From JAVZLH01 sp038883475 (GTDB lineage Archaea; Thermoproteota; Bathyarchaeia; Bathyarchaeales; Bathycorpusculaceae): a DNA stretch of 28,278 bases. Shown piece by piece: positions 15,049 through 22,917 of this stretch. How positions within the stretch are numbered: the first letter of the stretch is position 1; the number at the start of each line of letters is the position of its first letter. The notes under the pieces were generated by a model. It searched no databases. It was not told the origin of the DNA and worked only from the letters and a program-made list of their open reading frames with translations. The DNA lies in the NCBI GenBank assembly GCA_038883475.1, contig JAVZMA010000018.1, forward strand, positions 1 to 28,278, read 5' to 3'. Made by a program: the position numbers and the translations under genes.

Positions 15049-15402
15049 TTAGTAAATATTTAATATAAGGGGGTCAAAATGTACAGCATTTACAAGATTA
15101 AGCCAAGCGGCGAATTTTTGGAAGTAGAGAAGGCGCCGTTCTCTGATCCTTATTGGCGAAGATTTTTTGAAAACGTCTTTCCAGTTATCATCTCGCGTGA
15201 CTATTTTTACGTAATCATAAAAGTCAACATACCAGATTAAGTGCGGGTCAAGTGAATATACTAACCTATGTTCTTCCTCTCTCTTTTTGTCTTCAGATGC
15301 TTTCCAAACATCTCCTAGAACTCTTTCCCTCCACCAGTTTTCACTTGTTTTGGACAGCTGAATGATAATAAATTGCCCAACGTTTTCTCTAAATATAAAG
15401 CC
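15049..15402 (-). pseudogene. Remnant of a Swt1-type HEPN domain gene
   Basis: The minus strand is open for 117 codons from a TAG at 15405-15403 to a TAA at 15051-15049 but has no ATG, GTG or TTG in the first part. The translation includes SENWWRERVLGDVWKASEDK and LIWYVDFYDYVKIVTRDDNW followed by KDVFKK, which closely fits HEPN_Swt1 domains (WW..-V-..., YxDFxDxxKII, NWxxVF). The expected C-terminal RNxxAH-like motif is not seen. It overlaps the forward 53-residue gene below, so it is probably decayed coding DNA at the border of the island. The family match is from memory of patterns, not from a search. Confidence 0.4.
15079..15240 (+). CDS. Small protein, function unknown (53 residues)
   Basis: ATG 15079 is preceded by TAAGGGGGTC, a good ribosome site. 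The product begins MYSIYKIKPSGEFLEVEKAP and ends VIIKVNIPD, mainly strands. No family is recognised. Its 3' half lies antisense to the HEPN-like remnant, so the real gene may have been truncated by an insertion or recombination event, with the C-terminus encoded by foreign DNA. Reality is moderate because of the strong ribosome site. Confidence 0.45.
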   Translation: MYSIYKIKPSGEFLEVEKAPFSDPYWRRFFENVFPVIISRDYFYVIIKVNIPD

Positions 15403-15487
15403 CTAATATACTCTCTACGACATCTGGTAAGGTTTCTCTGGTATCCAGTTCTCAAACATAGATTCCGAATTCACAAAGGAAAAGAGG

Positions 15488-15826
15488 ATGGAGAGGATTA
15501 GAAGGAAGCAAATGAGTGCATTCTTAGAAGAATTCCTAGCAAAGTATGAAGGACACCAACATTCTAGAAAGAGAGAAGGTATTGAGAGATTTCTCAAATT
15601 TGTAGGAAAGGACATTGAAACCATTGTTAGGGAATACCGTGGAGCAGAAGACAAGAATGAATGGGCTAGGGAATATGGAAATGAATTAGTCAAATTCTAC
15701 AAATATCTCCTTTCTCGAGGATATGCTATCAATACTGCTAGAACATGGACAGTACCCTTTAGGTCATTCTGTCGAGAGAAACCGATTCCTCTGATAATTC
15801 CAAGAAAAGAAGAGGAAGGAAAATGA
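15488..15826 (+). CDS. Isolated SAM-like core-binding domain of a tyrosine recombinase (no catalytic domain)
   Basis: 112 residues resembling the N-terminal SAM-like domain of Xer-type recombinases: an alpha-helical segment (SAFLEEFLAKYEGHQHSRKR), then ERFLKFVGKDIETIVREY, WAREYGNELVKFYKYLLSRG and the linker YAINTARTWTVPFRSFCREK. No catalytic domain with R-H-R-H-Y follows, and the next gene is unrelated. It might be a truncated integrase or a domain with its own role, such as binding att DNA. AGGAAAAGAGG lies upstream of ATG 15488. It overlaps the next gene by 4 bases (ATGA), so it seems intact as an operon member. Confidence 0.55.
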   Translation: MERIRRKQMSAFLEEFLAKYEGHQHSRKREGIERFLKFVGKDIETIVREYRGAEDKNEWAREYGNELVKFYKYLLSRGYAINTARTWTVPFRSFCREKPIPLIIPRKEEEGK

Positions 15827-16296
15827 GATTATACAGAAAGAAGAATTGTGAATTTTGCCAATTAGCAGATAGCTTCCAATCCTTTAATATCAATGATAGA
15901 TTCTTTTGGAGACTGTGTAAAGAACATAATGTACCTATCATTATCTACAAATATCACAATGAGCCTACAGACAAAGAAGTATCTGAGGTTCTAGAGTGGG
16001 CTGAGAAGAAATTTCCATATTTGATACCAGACTTTCAGAGGAAACATTGTCCAAACCATTATTCCATAGAATTGGTCTACAAGACTAAGATTGAAGTGAA
16101 GAAGGAAGAAACCTTAGTAGTTTGTTCTAATTGTCAATCTATAATACCCATTGGAGAGGCCATCCAAATTGGTGACAAGTTATATTGTATTCCATGTGCA
16201 GAACTTAATTTAGGATTGGCAGAGGAAGGAATAGACTATGAACTCTATCAGATTATAGATGAAGACGACTATGAAGATGTTCTTTTTGAATCCTGA
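15823..16296 (+). CDS. Zinc-ribbon protein, function unknown
   Basis: 157 residues with several Cys pairs: CEFC near residue 9, then C-x-N-H (KHCPNHYSIELV) and a C-x2-C ... C-x2-C ribbon (CSNCQSIIPIGEAIQIGDKL plus YCIPCA) in the C-terminal half, followed by an acidic tail (YELYQIIDEDDYEDVLFES). The central part NVPIIIYKYHNEPTDKEVSE resembles a thioredoxin-like fold in pattern only. It overlaps the recombinase-like gene by ATGA, so the two are co-translated. No function is recognised. Confidence 0.5.
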   Translation: MRLYRKKNCEFCQLADSFQSFNINDRFFWRLCKEHNVPIIIYKYHNEPTDKEVSEVLEWAEKKFPYLIPDFQRKHCPNHYSIELVYKTKIEVKKEETLVVCSNCQSIIPIGEAIQIGDKLYCIPCAELNLGLAEEGIDYELYQIIDEDDYEDVLFES

Positions 16297-16313
16297 ATAA
16301 AGAGCGGTTATCC

Positions 16314-16329
16314 TGCTGAGTATACAGCA
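16314..16329. promoter_or_regulatory. Short palindrome upstream of the endonuclease gene
   Basis: TGCTG-agtata-CAGCA forms an inverted repeat with 6-base centre, 91 bases before the start of the restriction endonuclease gene, and a second AGTATA follows at 16331. It could be an operator for controlled expression of the nuclease. Evidence is only the symmetry. Confidence 0.25.
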
Positions 16330-16419
16330 AAGTATATCTGGAAAATCTTCCTTTTCAATGTGGAAAAATCACTGCTGCATTTGAAATTAAGATGATGAAG
16401 ATTTAGATAAGGGGTGGGT

Positions 16420-17907
16420 ATGCCCAGACAGGAAAGAAACTGGCACCCTAACTTCATAGAGTATATGAATTTTATAGTGAATCATCCAAATTATCGTGGG
16501 ATGCCATATTTGTACAAAAGTGATGGTTCCATAAGATGGGTAGTTACCGGACGAAGTAAAATTGGAAGGGCAAGAGCGAAGTGGTGGGATCAAAAGAGAG
16601 AGGAGCTAGGGATACCTAGGGAAGGGCCTTGGATGTCAAAAGTTGCAAGGCTGATTCACCCGACGGGTGAGAAGCCCTGCCAGATATGTGGCAGGTATAT
16701 GAAACTCGACTATGTGTATCCTACAAAACAGACCATATCACGATTGAATAGCATCCCTGGACTTCGATTTAAGTTCAAGTATGAGGATTTTTTAACGATA
16801 GAGGAGTGTTATAATCGACTAAGCGAGAGCCTTGGAGAGAGAGAAACCCTTACCTGGCTGGCTAAGATTTTTGACATCCCGCAAGATATACCTAGGACAA
16901 AGGAAAGCTATCTAAAGTTCATTCTAGAGAATCGAAAAACACGATTGAGCCCTGGAGCTATGAGTAATCCTCCAGATAGGCTTGACGGATTCCACACGTA
17001 TAATATATGTTGTAGGAGCAGCCAAGATCTTGGAAGACACGCTGAAAATTTGGCAATTTACGGTGAAGACAGGCGCGCATATGAACATTGGTGCGATGGA
17101 GATTGGAAGGCAACTGCTTGGCTCATGAGGAAAATCAAAGGAACTGGAAAGTGCGTTCTCTGCGGACGAGAGGGCCCACTTACGGCGGACCACCTCGGAC
17201 CTATATCATTAGGTTTCAGTTTAAGGCCGAAATTAAGACCAGTTTGCAGGCAATGCAATAGTGCTCGAAATTACAGAATGAGCATAGCGGATGTCCAAGC
17301 CCTAATTGCTGAAGAGGAAAGAGGTGAGCAAATAATTTCGTGGCATTCAAAGTATATATGGGATAAGATCAAGTATCTTGTTAAAACAGACGAGGATGCC
17401 AAAAAGCTGAGCCACTTGATGAGAAGAAATATGCACCATGTCCTGATAATCCTGTCGGATATCGCAGCGGCTGGTTTTAAGGATTTTCTGAGAAGGAAAT
17501 TCTTACACCCGGAGTATGCATATTTTTATATAAAATTTGATGGCTTTGACCGTGCCACAGGAACATACAAACAATTGATAAAAATTCCAGGCAGAAAAAA
17601 GCAGTACGAAAGGAACGCTGCAAGGTACGTTCGAATCGCTTTTGAATCACTCGAAAAATACCAGAGAAAGGAAAACAGGAGAGTAGAACCGTGGAAGTCT
17701 AAAGATGTTGATAAGGCTGTTGCATTAGTAATTGAAAGCCTTAAAAAAGGCGACGAACAAAGTGCCTTGACAAAAATTCATGAGGCTCTACAAATTCTAG
17801 CCGACGAAGCATTAAAAGATTTCACTTCGCCTGACTTTGACTCTGAAAAGCAAGAAACCACCTACAGATATCTTTCATTGGACACTCTAAGCAACGAGGA
17901 TTCTTAG
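16420..17907 (+). CDS. HNH type IIS restriction endonuclease, Alw26I/Eco31I/Esp3I family
   Basis: 495 residues from ATG 16420, with AAGGGG five bases upstream (GTG 16414 overlaps it). The N-terminus (NWHPNFIEYMNFIVNHPNYR, then IRWVVTGRSKIGRARAKWWD) and GPWMSKVARLIHPTGEKPCQICG are strongly like Eco31I-family enzymes. Two zinc pairs flank the nuclease core: C87-x2-C90 and C245-x2-C248, then D257-H258 and C276-x2-C279-N280, which together form the HNH site. Eco31I is a known single-HNH type IIS enzyme. Such enzymes recognise an asymmetric site and cut outside it. The C-terminal helical part overlaps the convergent glycosylase gene by 86 bases. Confidence 0.87.
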   Translation: MPRQERNWHPNFIEYMNFIVNHPNYRGMPYLYKSDGSIRWVVTGRSKIGRARAKWWDQKREELGIPREGPWMSKVARLIHPTGEKPCQICGRYMKLDYVYPTKQTISRLNSIPGLRFKFKYEDFLTIEECYNRLSESLGERETLTWLAKIFDIPQDIPRTKESYLKFILENRKTRLSPGAMSNPPDRLDGFHTYNICCRSSQDLGRHAENLAIYGEDRRAYEHWCDGDWKATAWLMRKIKGTGKCVLCGREGPLTADHLGPISLGFSLRPKLRPVCRQCNSARNYRMSIADVQALIAEEERGEQIISWHSKYIWDKIKYLVKTDEDAKKLSHLMRRNMHHVLIILSDIAAAGFKDFLRRKFLHPEYAYFYIKFDGFDRATGTYKQLIKIPGRKKQYERNAARYVRIAFESLEKYQRKENRRVEPWKSKDVDKAVALVIESLKKGDEQSALTKIHEALQILADEALKDFTSPDFDSEKQETTYRYLSLDTLSNEDS

Positions 17908-18538
17908 GTTTACACACCAATGATCCAAAATCGATCATAGCCCAATTAAATCTTCTCGCATCTTCTTTCGGTAATATTTGCTCGGCAAAAATCCAGAGGT
18001 GTTTCTCTGATGAAGGATCACCACGTGAGGACAAGCCAAAAACTCTGGCTAATACACGCGCTGCATTAGTATCTACCAGCGGTACCGGTTTTCCATAACA
18101 ATAGCACATTATTGCGTTTGCAACGTAAATTCCAACACCTGGAAGTTGCAAGAGTTCACCACTAATAACAGGCACACGACCATTGTATTTTTTGACGAGA
18201 TACTCTGCAAGATTTTTTAGTAAACTCCGCCTTCTCTTTTGAATGCCTAAAGTTTGTATAGTAGATTCTAATTCCTTGTCGGAAGCAAGATAGAGGGCGA
18301 TGGGATTTGGGAATTTATTTACAAATACATCGAATACTTTTTCAACTCTCTGGGCCGGTGTTCTTTGTAGCATTATCTCTAAAATGAGAACGTGATATGG
18401 AGTGAGATTTCTCTTGCGCCAGCTAAATGCCCGTCCATTTGACGCATACCATTTAAACAAACGATTAACGAATTCTATTTTCTGGTTTTCAAAATCAATA
18501 TTCATCTCGAAAATTGCACTATTTTTGCCCTCAGGCAC
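17822..18538 (-). CDS. HhH-FeS thymine-DNA glycosylase of Mig.Mth type (mismatch repair for 5-methylcytosine)
   Basis: 238 residues (GTG 18538; ATG 18505 is a shorter option). The EIMLQRTPAQRV core and helix-hairpin-helix LPGVGIYVANA (132-) are those of the MutY/Nth family, and LVDTN (D156) gives the catalytic Asp. The residue after GVG-I is Tyr138, as in Mig.Mth, not Ser (MutY) or Lys (Nth). The FeS cluster is C209-x6-C216-x2-C219-x5-C225. Mig.Mth removes T (and U) opposite G. The gene is on the methyltransferase strand, 20 bases after the m5C methyltransferase gene, so it probably repairs T:G from deaminated 5-methylcytosine. Confidence 0.85.
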   Translation of the reverse strand: MPEGKNSAIFEMNIDFENQKIEFVNRLFKWYASNGRAFSWRKRNLTPYHVLILEIMLQRTPAQRVEKVFDVFVNKFPNPIALYLASDKELESTIQTLGIQKRRRSLLKNLAEYLVKKYNGRVPVISGELLQLPGVGIYVANAIMCYCYGKPVPLVDTNAARVLARVFGLSSRGDPSSEKHLWIFAEQILPKEDARRFNWAMIDFGSLVCKPKNPRCLECPMKDICRWFLAFQSQSQAK

Positions 18539-18558
18539 CCGTCCACCATCATTTTGAC

Positions 18559-19755
18559 TTAACTATTATTTAGGACACGCTTTTTATAAAATTCACTAAA
18601 GCTTATGTGCCCTCGCGCCCATCGTTGATAATCACTACTGATCCATGAATCATCGTATTCCATAATTTCTGCTCCACCTCCAACTTCTATTGGAGGTAAG
18701 TCTGAAATGGCCTCTCTTACAGTTGGGGGTTTTGGTAAAGAAACTAGAAGCCCACTAGAGTCAAATTTAATCTCCTGCGAATCTGTGAACATTGGTTCCG
18801 GGGGTAAAAATGCCTTTTCACCTTTTTGATAGCCAAAAATAAAGACTCGTCGTCTTTTTTGTGGAACGCCATATTCCTCAGCCTTGAGCAGTTCTGTTTT
18901 CACTAGATACCCCATTTCACGCAGCGACTGTTCAATCTTTTTAAGGATTTCTCCGTTCCGCATAAATCTGATCCCCGGAACATTTTCTATTAAGACATAT
19001 TTTGGTAGGAGTTCCCTTACTATGCTGAGGAGAGGAATGTACAAGTTATTTCTGGGGTCGTTTGGATCCCAATTACCAGCTGTAGAAAATCCTTGACATG
19101 GCGGGCCTGCTAATATCAAGTCGAGCTGTTTACTAATTTTACTTCGAGTAATATTTACAACCTCGTTTATAACAGATTCCTTAGATAGATCTGCTTGTAA
19201 AATGGTTTCGGCAACGTTATTTCTAATCAAAGTTTCGCACATGTTTTTATCCATGTCAACAGCTAGGATACATTTGAACCCAGCCATCACGAATCCTAAT
19301 GCTAATCCACCTGCACCTGCAAACAGATCTATACAATTTCCTGCCTTTAGTCCTCGCGCGATAGCATAGGCTAATAAGGGAGGGACAGCGTTACCGATTT
19401 GCTTAAACCTCGACTGCTTGCTACCATGAAATCTGTACCAGTCAGGAAATGATTGTAGTCTTGCTGCTTCCCTTTGAGATATTAATCGATCTTGCGATGG
19501 ATGTATAAAACACCCATTGCCAGGTCTATTGAAGTAAGTATTAATTGTGTAGCTTGGTTTATCCCAAAGCATTCTCCCGTAATAAGTTGTTCTGCCACCA
19601 CTTATCTTTATTTGCTGTAATCGTTTCGATTTGGCAACAATCTCTTCAGGTATATTTCTCCAGTTGCCTCCAGGAGGTATAGACCGAATCATCTGTAAGT
19701 CTAACTCGCTAAGCGTCGCGGTTTCATGATTATATAGCTTATTGAAAGACCACAT
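18559..19755 (-). CDS. DNA (cytosine-5) methyltransferase, circularly permuted
   Basis: 398 residues. Motif order is unusual: the second part of the target recognition domain (PGGNWRNIPEE, GRMLWDKPSYTINTYF) and motifs IX (REAARLQSFPDWYRF, 96-109) and X (QIGNAVPPLLAYAIA, 119-133) come first. They are followed by motif I (DLFAGAGGLALGF, 143-155), IV (GPPCQGFS with catalytic C220), VI (ENVPG, 257-261) and VIII (QKRRRVFIFG, 299-308), then the first part of the target domain (PTVREAISDLPP, YQRWARG). All catalytic motifs are present, so it should be active. The ATG overlaps the stop of the upstream m6A gene by one base (TAATG). Confidence 0.9.
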   Translation of the reverse strand: MWSFNKLYNHETATLSELDLQMIRSIPPGGNWRNIPEEIVAKSKRLQQIKISGGRTTYYGRMLWDKPSYTINTYFNRPGNGCFIHPSQDRLISQREAARLQSFPDWYRFHGSKQSRFKQIGNAVPPLLAYAIARGLKAGNCIDLFAGAGGLALGFVMAGFKCILAVDMDKNMCETLIRNNVAETILQADLSKESVINEVVNITRSKISKQLDLILAGPPCQGFSTAGNWDPNDPRNNLYIPLLSIVRELLPKYVLIENVPGIRFMRNGEILKKIEQSLREMGYLVKTELLKAEEYGVPQKRRRVFIFGYQKGEKAFLPPEPMFTDSQEIKFDSSGLLVSLPKPPTVREAISDLPPIEVGGGAEIMEYDDSWISSDYQRWARGHISFSEFYKKRVLNNS

Positions 19756-22433
19756 TAAACCACCGAGGTTTCCGAAAGCGAACCAATTCTCTTGAGTTCA
19801 CAAAAAGCCTCTAAAACGTTTCTAATTTCATGGTCTGCTGCTCCCTCTGAAAGTAATACAAATTTTATTTCGTCCGATGTTAAGCCGTAGAGAAGGAAAA
19901 TTGCTGCCTCAATTTTAGCGTCAACGCAGCTGACTCCGCTTTTCAGGATGGCCCTAACTCTTTCGACTATTAAATTAAAAATTCTTTTTTCTATTTCATT
20001 TGACGTGTCAATCAGTTTAATGGGCAACATGCCTAATTCAGTATTACTAACGTGATTATTGGTACTGGTGATCTTAAACCTCCAATTTAACAGTGTCGAA
20101 TTTAACAACGCAAGAAGATATAGATATAGCGATTCACGGTCGCTTTTTTCTTTTTTAATGTAGATATAGTTGCAAGAGTTGCCTAAGAACATCCCTGCTT
20201 CCACCATGCAGAATTTTAATCTCCATCTCTGCATCATATTAGAGATTTGCTGGCCTGCTATCCTCCTGTCTTCTACATGTTCAGCTTTTATAGAGTTTCC
20301 CAACATGTTCAAGAACTTTTCTTTTTGAATAAAGCTTTCCTTCCTCCCAGAACTTCTTCTTAAAACATAACGTGAAATATTATTTCCCCTTATCAGAAGG
20401 CTCCCCGTGTCTTTTGACAAACAATCTTTATACACCGTAAGGTCAACTTCGCCCCGAAGATTTAATATCCAATCTAAATCAGAGAGTTTAGGGTTAGCGT
20501 GTATTTTCTCCAGTATTTTCCATCCAACTTCATTAACTTTAGGGATGCGGAAACTCGAAAAATTTTTAACCCAATCCATCGGAATGATGGTCGGGGTTAT
20601 TTTCCATAAATCATCAATCTTAGTCAAGTTCATAGCAAGCGGAATACTGTTTCCTCTTAATGACTTATTAATGATCATAATGCAGACGGATTGGCTTACA
20701 CCAGTAAAAACTCTTGCCGATTCAAGAAATTCGAATACACCATCAATTTTGTACCTACTTAAAATCTCTCTTCTAAGCTTTGCCGCAGATTCGTCACACA
20801 GCAAAGTCGACGGAACTATAAACCCTAACCTTCCGGTTGGACACGTTATATATAGAGCGCGTTCAAGCATGAGTTTATACAGATTTAACACATTGCTTGT
20901 CGCCAAGCTATAATGACCAGACTCTCTATAGAACTTCACCTCTTCATTAAGAACTCTTTTCAAACTCTCAAATTCTACTGCTGAAATACTATTTTTAGTG
21001 CCGTATAGTTTTATGAATTCCAACCTATTAGGCTTCAGTAAATCGTAAGGCGGATTCATTACCAGTAAATCAAACCCACGCTCGGGATCACCTTTATCGT
21101 TATAAAAAACTTCGGGGAATTCTAACTCCCAGCAAAATGCCTTTTTCTCATCTAAGTTTTTAAAGAATTGTGATGCTCTTTTCACTGTTGGACAGGTCGG
21201 CAACCGACGCTGGAGCTGTGCGATCGTATCCTTGTATTCCTTTAAAATCTCGTTTCTCTCGTCGAGCCGGCTGTCGCGGATCCTTTGCCTCAAATCCAAT
21301 AATTTTTGCACCTCTTGTGGATCGAGTTTCACGTTTTTGGGAGGGAGCTCAGAAATAAGGGAATTGCCCTCTTTGAGGTTCACCCCAAAAGGAACCTTTA
21401 AACCCTCAAGTAGCGGATTACGTCCACTTAACAAGGATAAACATACCGAGGCAACCTCTAAAGCAGCGGAATCTAGATCAACACCATATACACGGCCTTC
21501 AAAATACTTCAAGAATTCCCTTTCGTCTTCGAGAATATCAATCCAATAATCAACTTTGAACTTTTCTTCTTCTGACAACGGATACATTTGAAGCTTTTTA
21601 ACGATTTCTAAAAGCCTACGACGCCTCGCCTCTAAAACCTTTAACGAAGAAGACAAAAAGGTTCCAGGTCCACAAGCGGGGTCTACGATGCTGATTTCAA
21701 ATATTCTCTTAATTTCTTTATAGGCATCTAATCCAGATACGTATGCTTCGTCAAAAGCTTTGCTGATTTTGCTGATTATCTCGTCAAAAAAGCGTCCAAT
21801 AGTGTTCTCACAAATGAATTCAGTTATTTCAATCGGAGTATAAAAAGCACCTCTTTGTTTTCTTATCCCGTCGGTTTCAATAATATGAGAACTGGAATTA
21901 TATATTCTTTCACTGATAAATTCCGATGGTGTATAAACGGAAACTTCATGAATAGCTTCTAAAATTTTGACTAAATCGTATCGATCTAAGTCTTCAATTT
22001 CGCCTAGAAGCGGGAGATCTTTGAATCGAGTTATATTCTCAATTACTAGCTCAAAAATTTTAACAGCTATATCGGGTTTACTAAGGCGCTTATTTGATAT
22101 ACAAGTTATTCCTAACTCAGGATTACGCACAACCTCCTTTATATCCAAATGCAAAGAACGAGAGATCACTAAATCTAAGGCGATTATTCGTGTTGCCTCT
22201 ATCAGAAGATCTAAATTATTTTTTATAGAAGCATCTCGAGGAATGAGCATTTCGTAAAAGATCTGTTTTAGCAGAAGCTTTGCAATTTTGTGAGAAAAGT
22301 CATCTCGCCTCGTTCGAAATGAAACTTTATTCCTAAACCTATCCACCGCAGTTTCCTGCTCTAATAACTCCTTATCACTTCCGTCAATACCCGCATTTCT
22401 CAATTTTATGCCCAAACTGATATCTTCTCCCAC
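19755..22433 (-). CDS. DNA adenine-N6 methyltransferase of Alw26I/Eco31I family
   Basis: 892 residues. Motifs of the gamma-class: motif X-like QRGAFYTP (193-200), motif I DPACGPGTF (251-259), YGVDLD (316-321), and motif IV NPPY (460-463). The long N-terminal helical region and the C-terminal target domain, with a TaqI-like layout (LDWILNLRGEVDLT and the STNNHVSNTELGMLPIKLID end), agree with the large adenine methyltransferases of the Alw26I family. These methylate adenine on one strand of an asymmetric site while the m5C enzyme covers the other. No nuclease motif is seen in it, arguing against a fused type IIG enzyme. It starts the minus-strand modification operon. Confidence 0.86.
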   Translation of the reverse strand: MGEDISLGIKLRNAGIDGSDKELLEQETAVDRFRNKVSFRTRRDDFSHKIAKLLLKQIFYEMLIPRDASIKNNLDLLIEATRIIALDLVISRSLHLDIKEVVRNPELGITCISNKRLSKPDIAVKIFELVIENITRFKDLPLLGEIEDLDRYDLVKILEAIHEVSVYTPSEFISERIYNSSSHIIETDGIRKQRGAFYTPIEITEFICENTIGRFFDEIISKISKAFDEAYVSGLDAYKEIKRIFEISIVDPACGPGTFLSSSLKVLEARRRRLLEIVKKLQMYPLSEEEKFKVDYWIDILEDEREFLKYFEGRVYGVDLDSAALEVASVCLSLLSGRNPLLEGLKVPFGVNLKEGNSLISELPPKNVKLDPQEVQKLLDLRQRIRDSRLDERNEILKEYKDTIAQLQRRLPTCPTVKRASQFFKNLDEKKAFCWELEFPEVFYNDKGDPERGFDLLVMNPPYDLLKPNRLEFIKLYGTKNSISAVEFESLKRVLNEEVKFYRESGHYSLATSNVLNLYKLMLERALYITCPTGRLGFIVPSTLLCDESAAKLRREILSRYKIDGVFEFLESARVFTGVSQSVCIMIINKSLRGNSIPLAMNLTKIDDLWKITPTIIPMDWVKNFSSFRIPKVNEVGWKILEKIHANPKLSDLDWILNLRGEVDLTVYKDCLSKDTGSLLIRGNNISRYVLRRSSGRKESFIQKEKFLNMLGNSIKAEHVEDRRIAGQQISNMMQRWRLKFCMVEAGMFLGNSCNYIYIKKEKSDRESLYLYLLALLNSTLLNWRFKITSTNNHVSNTELGMLPIKLIDTSNEIEKRIFNLIVERVRAILKSGVSCVDAKIEAAIFLLYGLTSDEIKFVLLSEGAADHEIRNVLEAFCELKRIGSLSETSVV

Positions 22434-22480
22434 ATAGGGTATAAGTTTTCTTGGCTTAAAAAAGTTTACTATTTGAAACT

Positions 22481-22511
22481 TTAGGTTCCTTTTTTGGAAT
22501 CAAAAACCTAA
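22481..22511. promoter_or_regulatory. Operator candidate between methyltransferase and regulator genes
   Basis: TTAGGTT (22481-22487) and AACCTAA (22505-22511) are inverted repeats around a 17-base centre that itself contains TTCC-tttttt-GGAA. A similar AAAACCTTAG follows at 22521-22530. The 105-base gap separates the divergent methyltransferase and winged-helix genes, so it probably holds both promoters and the regulator's binding site. Confidence 0.45.
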
Positions 22512-22538
22512 TTACATGCTAAAACCTTAGCACAAGTT

Positions 22539-22829
22539 ATGACAAAGAGAATTCTAAAAGTTCTTAGTAAGTCCCATGCATTAGAAATACTCGAATCACT
22601 CAGTAAAAAACCAATGCGATTTGTGGATTTAAAAGAAGTCTGTAAGAGTAACCGTACAAGGACTTCCCGGTTAAAGGAACTGAAAGAGGAAGGGCTAATT
22701 AGGGTTTCGCCGAAGTTAACAAAAGACAGAGCGTATACTTTCTATGAAATAACAACAAAGGGGAGAAGGGCTTTAAAGTTGATAGAAAAGCTAATTAACC
22801 TACCGCTTGAAGAAAAAGGTAAAAGCTAG
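22539..22829 (+). CDS. Winged-helix transcription regulator, candidate controller of the restriction-modification genes
   Basis: 96 residues: ILKVLSKSHALEILESLSKK, then MRFVDLKEVCKSNRTRTSRL as helix-turn-helix, and the wing region YTFYEITTKGRRALKLIEKL. This is the ArsR/HxlR-like winged-helix layout common in archaea. It is divergent from the m6A gene across a 105-base gap carrying the TTAGGTT/AACCTAA inverted repeat. Restriction-modification systems often have such a controller to delay nuclease expression until methylation is complete; here this is inferred from place and fold. Its distance from the nuclease gene means control of that gene would act in trans. Confidence 0.75.
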   Translation: MTKRILKVLSKSHALEILESLSKKPMRFVDLKEVCKSNRTRTSRLKELKEEGLIRVSPKLTKDRAYTFYEITTKGRRALKLIEKLINLPLEEKGKS

Positions 22830-22917
22830 ATAGCGTTTGGAAGATGAAAATTCTCTTGAGCTCACTGAAAACCGTGAAAGATTTCTTTTCCTGCAGTAGA
22901 ACTTTAAGTTGGAGGAA

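Noticed and set aside
20407..20913. Forward frame of 168 codons
   Set aside because: Antisense to the m6A methyltransferase C-terminal part, with no own signals.
19755..22433. Type IIG (fused nuclease-methyltransferase) or BREX PglX identity
   Set aside because: No PD-(D/E)xK motif seen in the N-terminal part and no other BREX genes nearby, while a separate Eco31I-like nuclease and an m5C partner are present.
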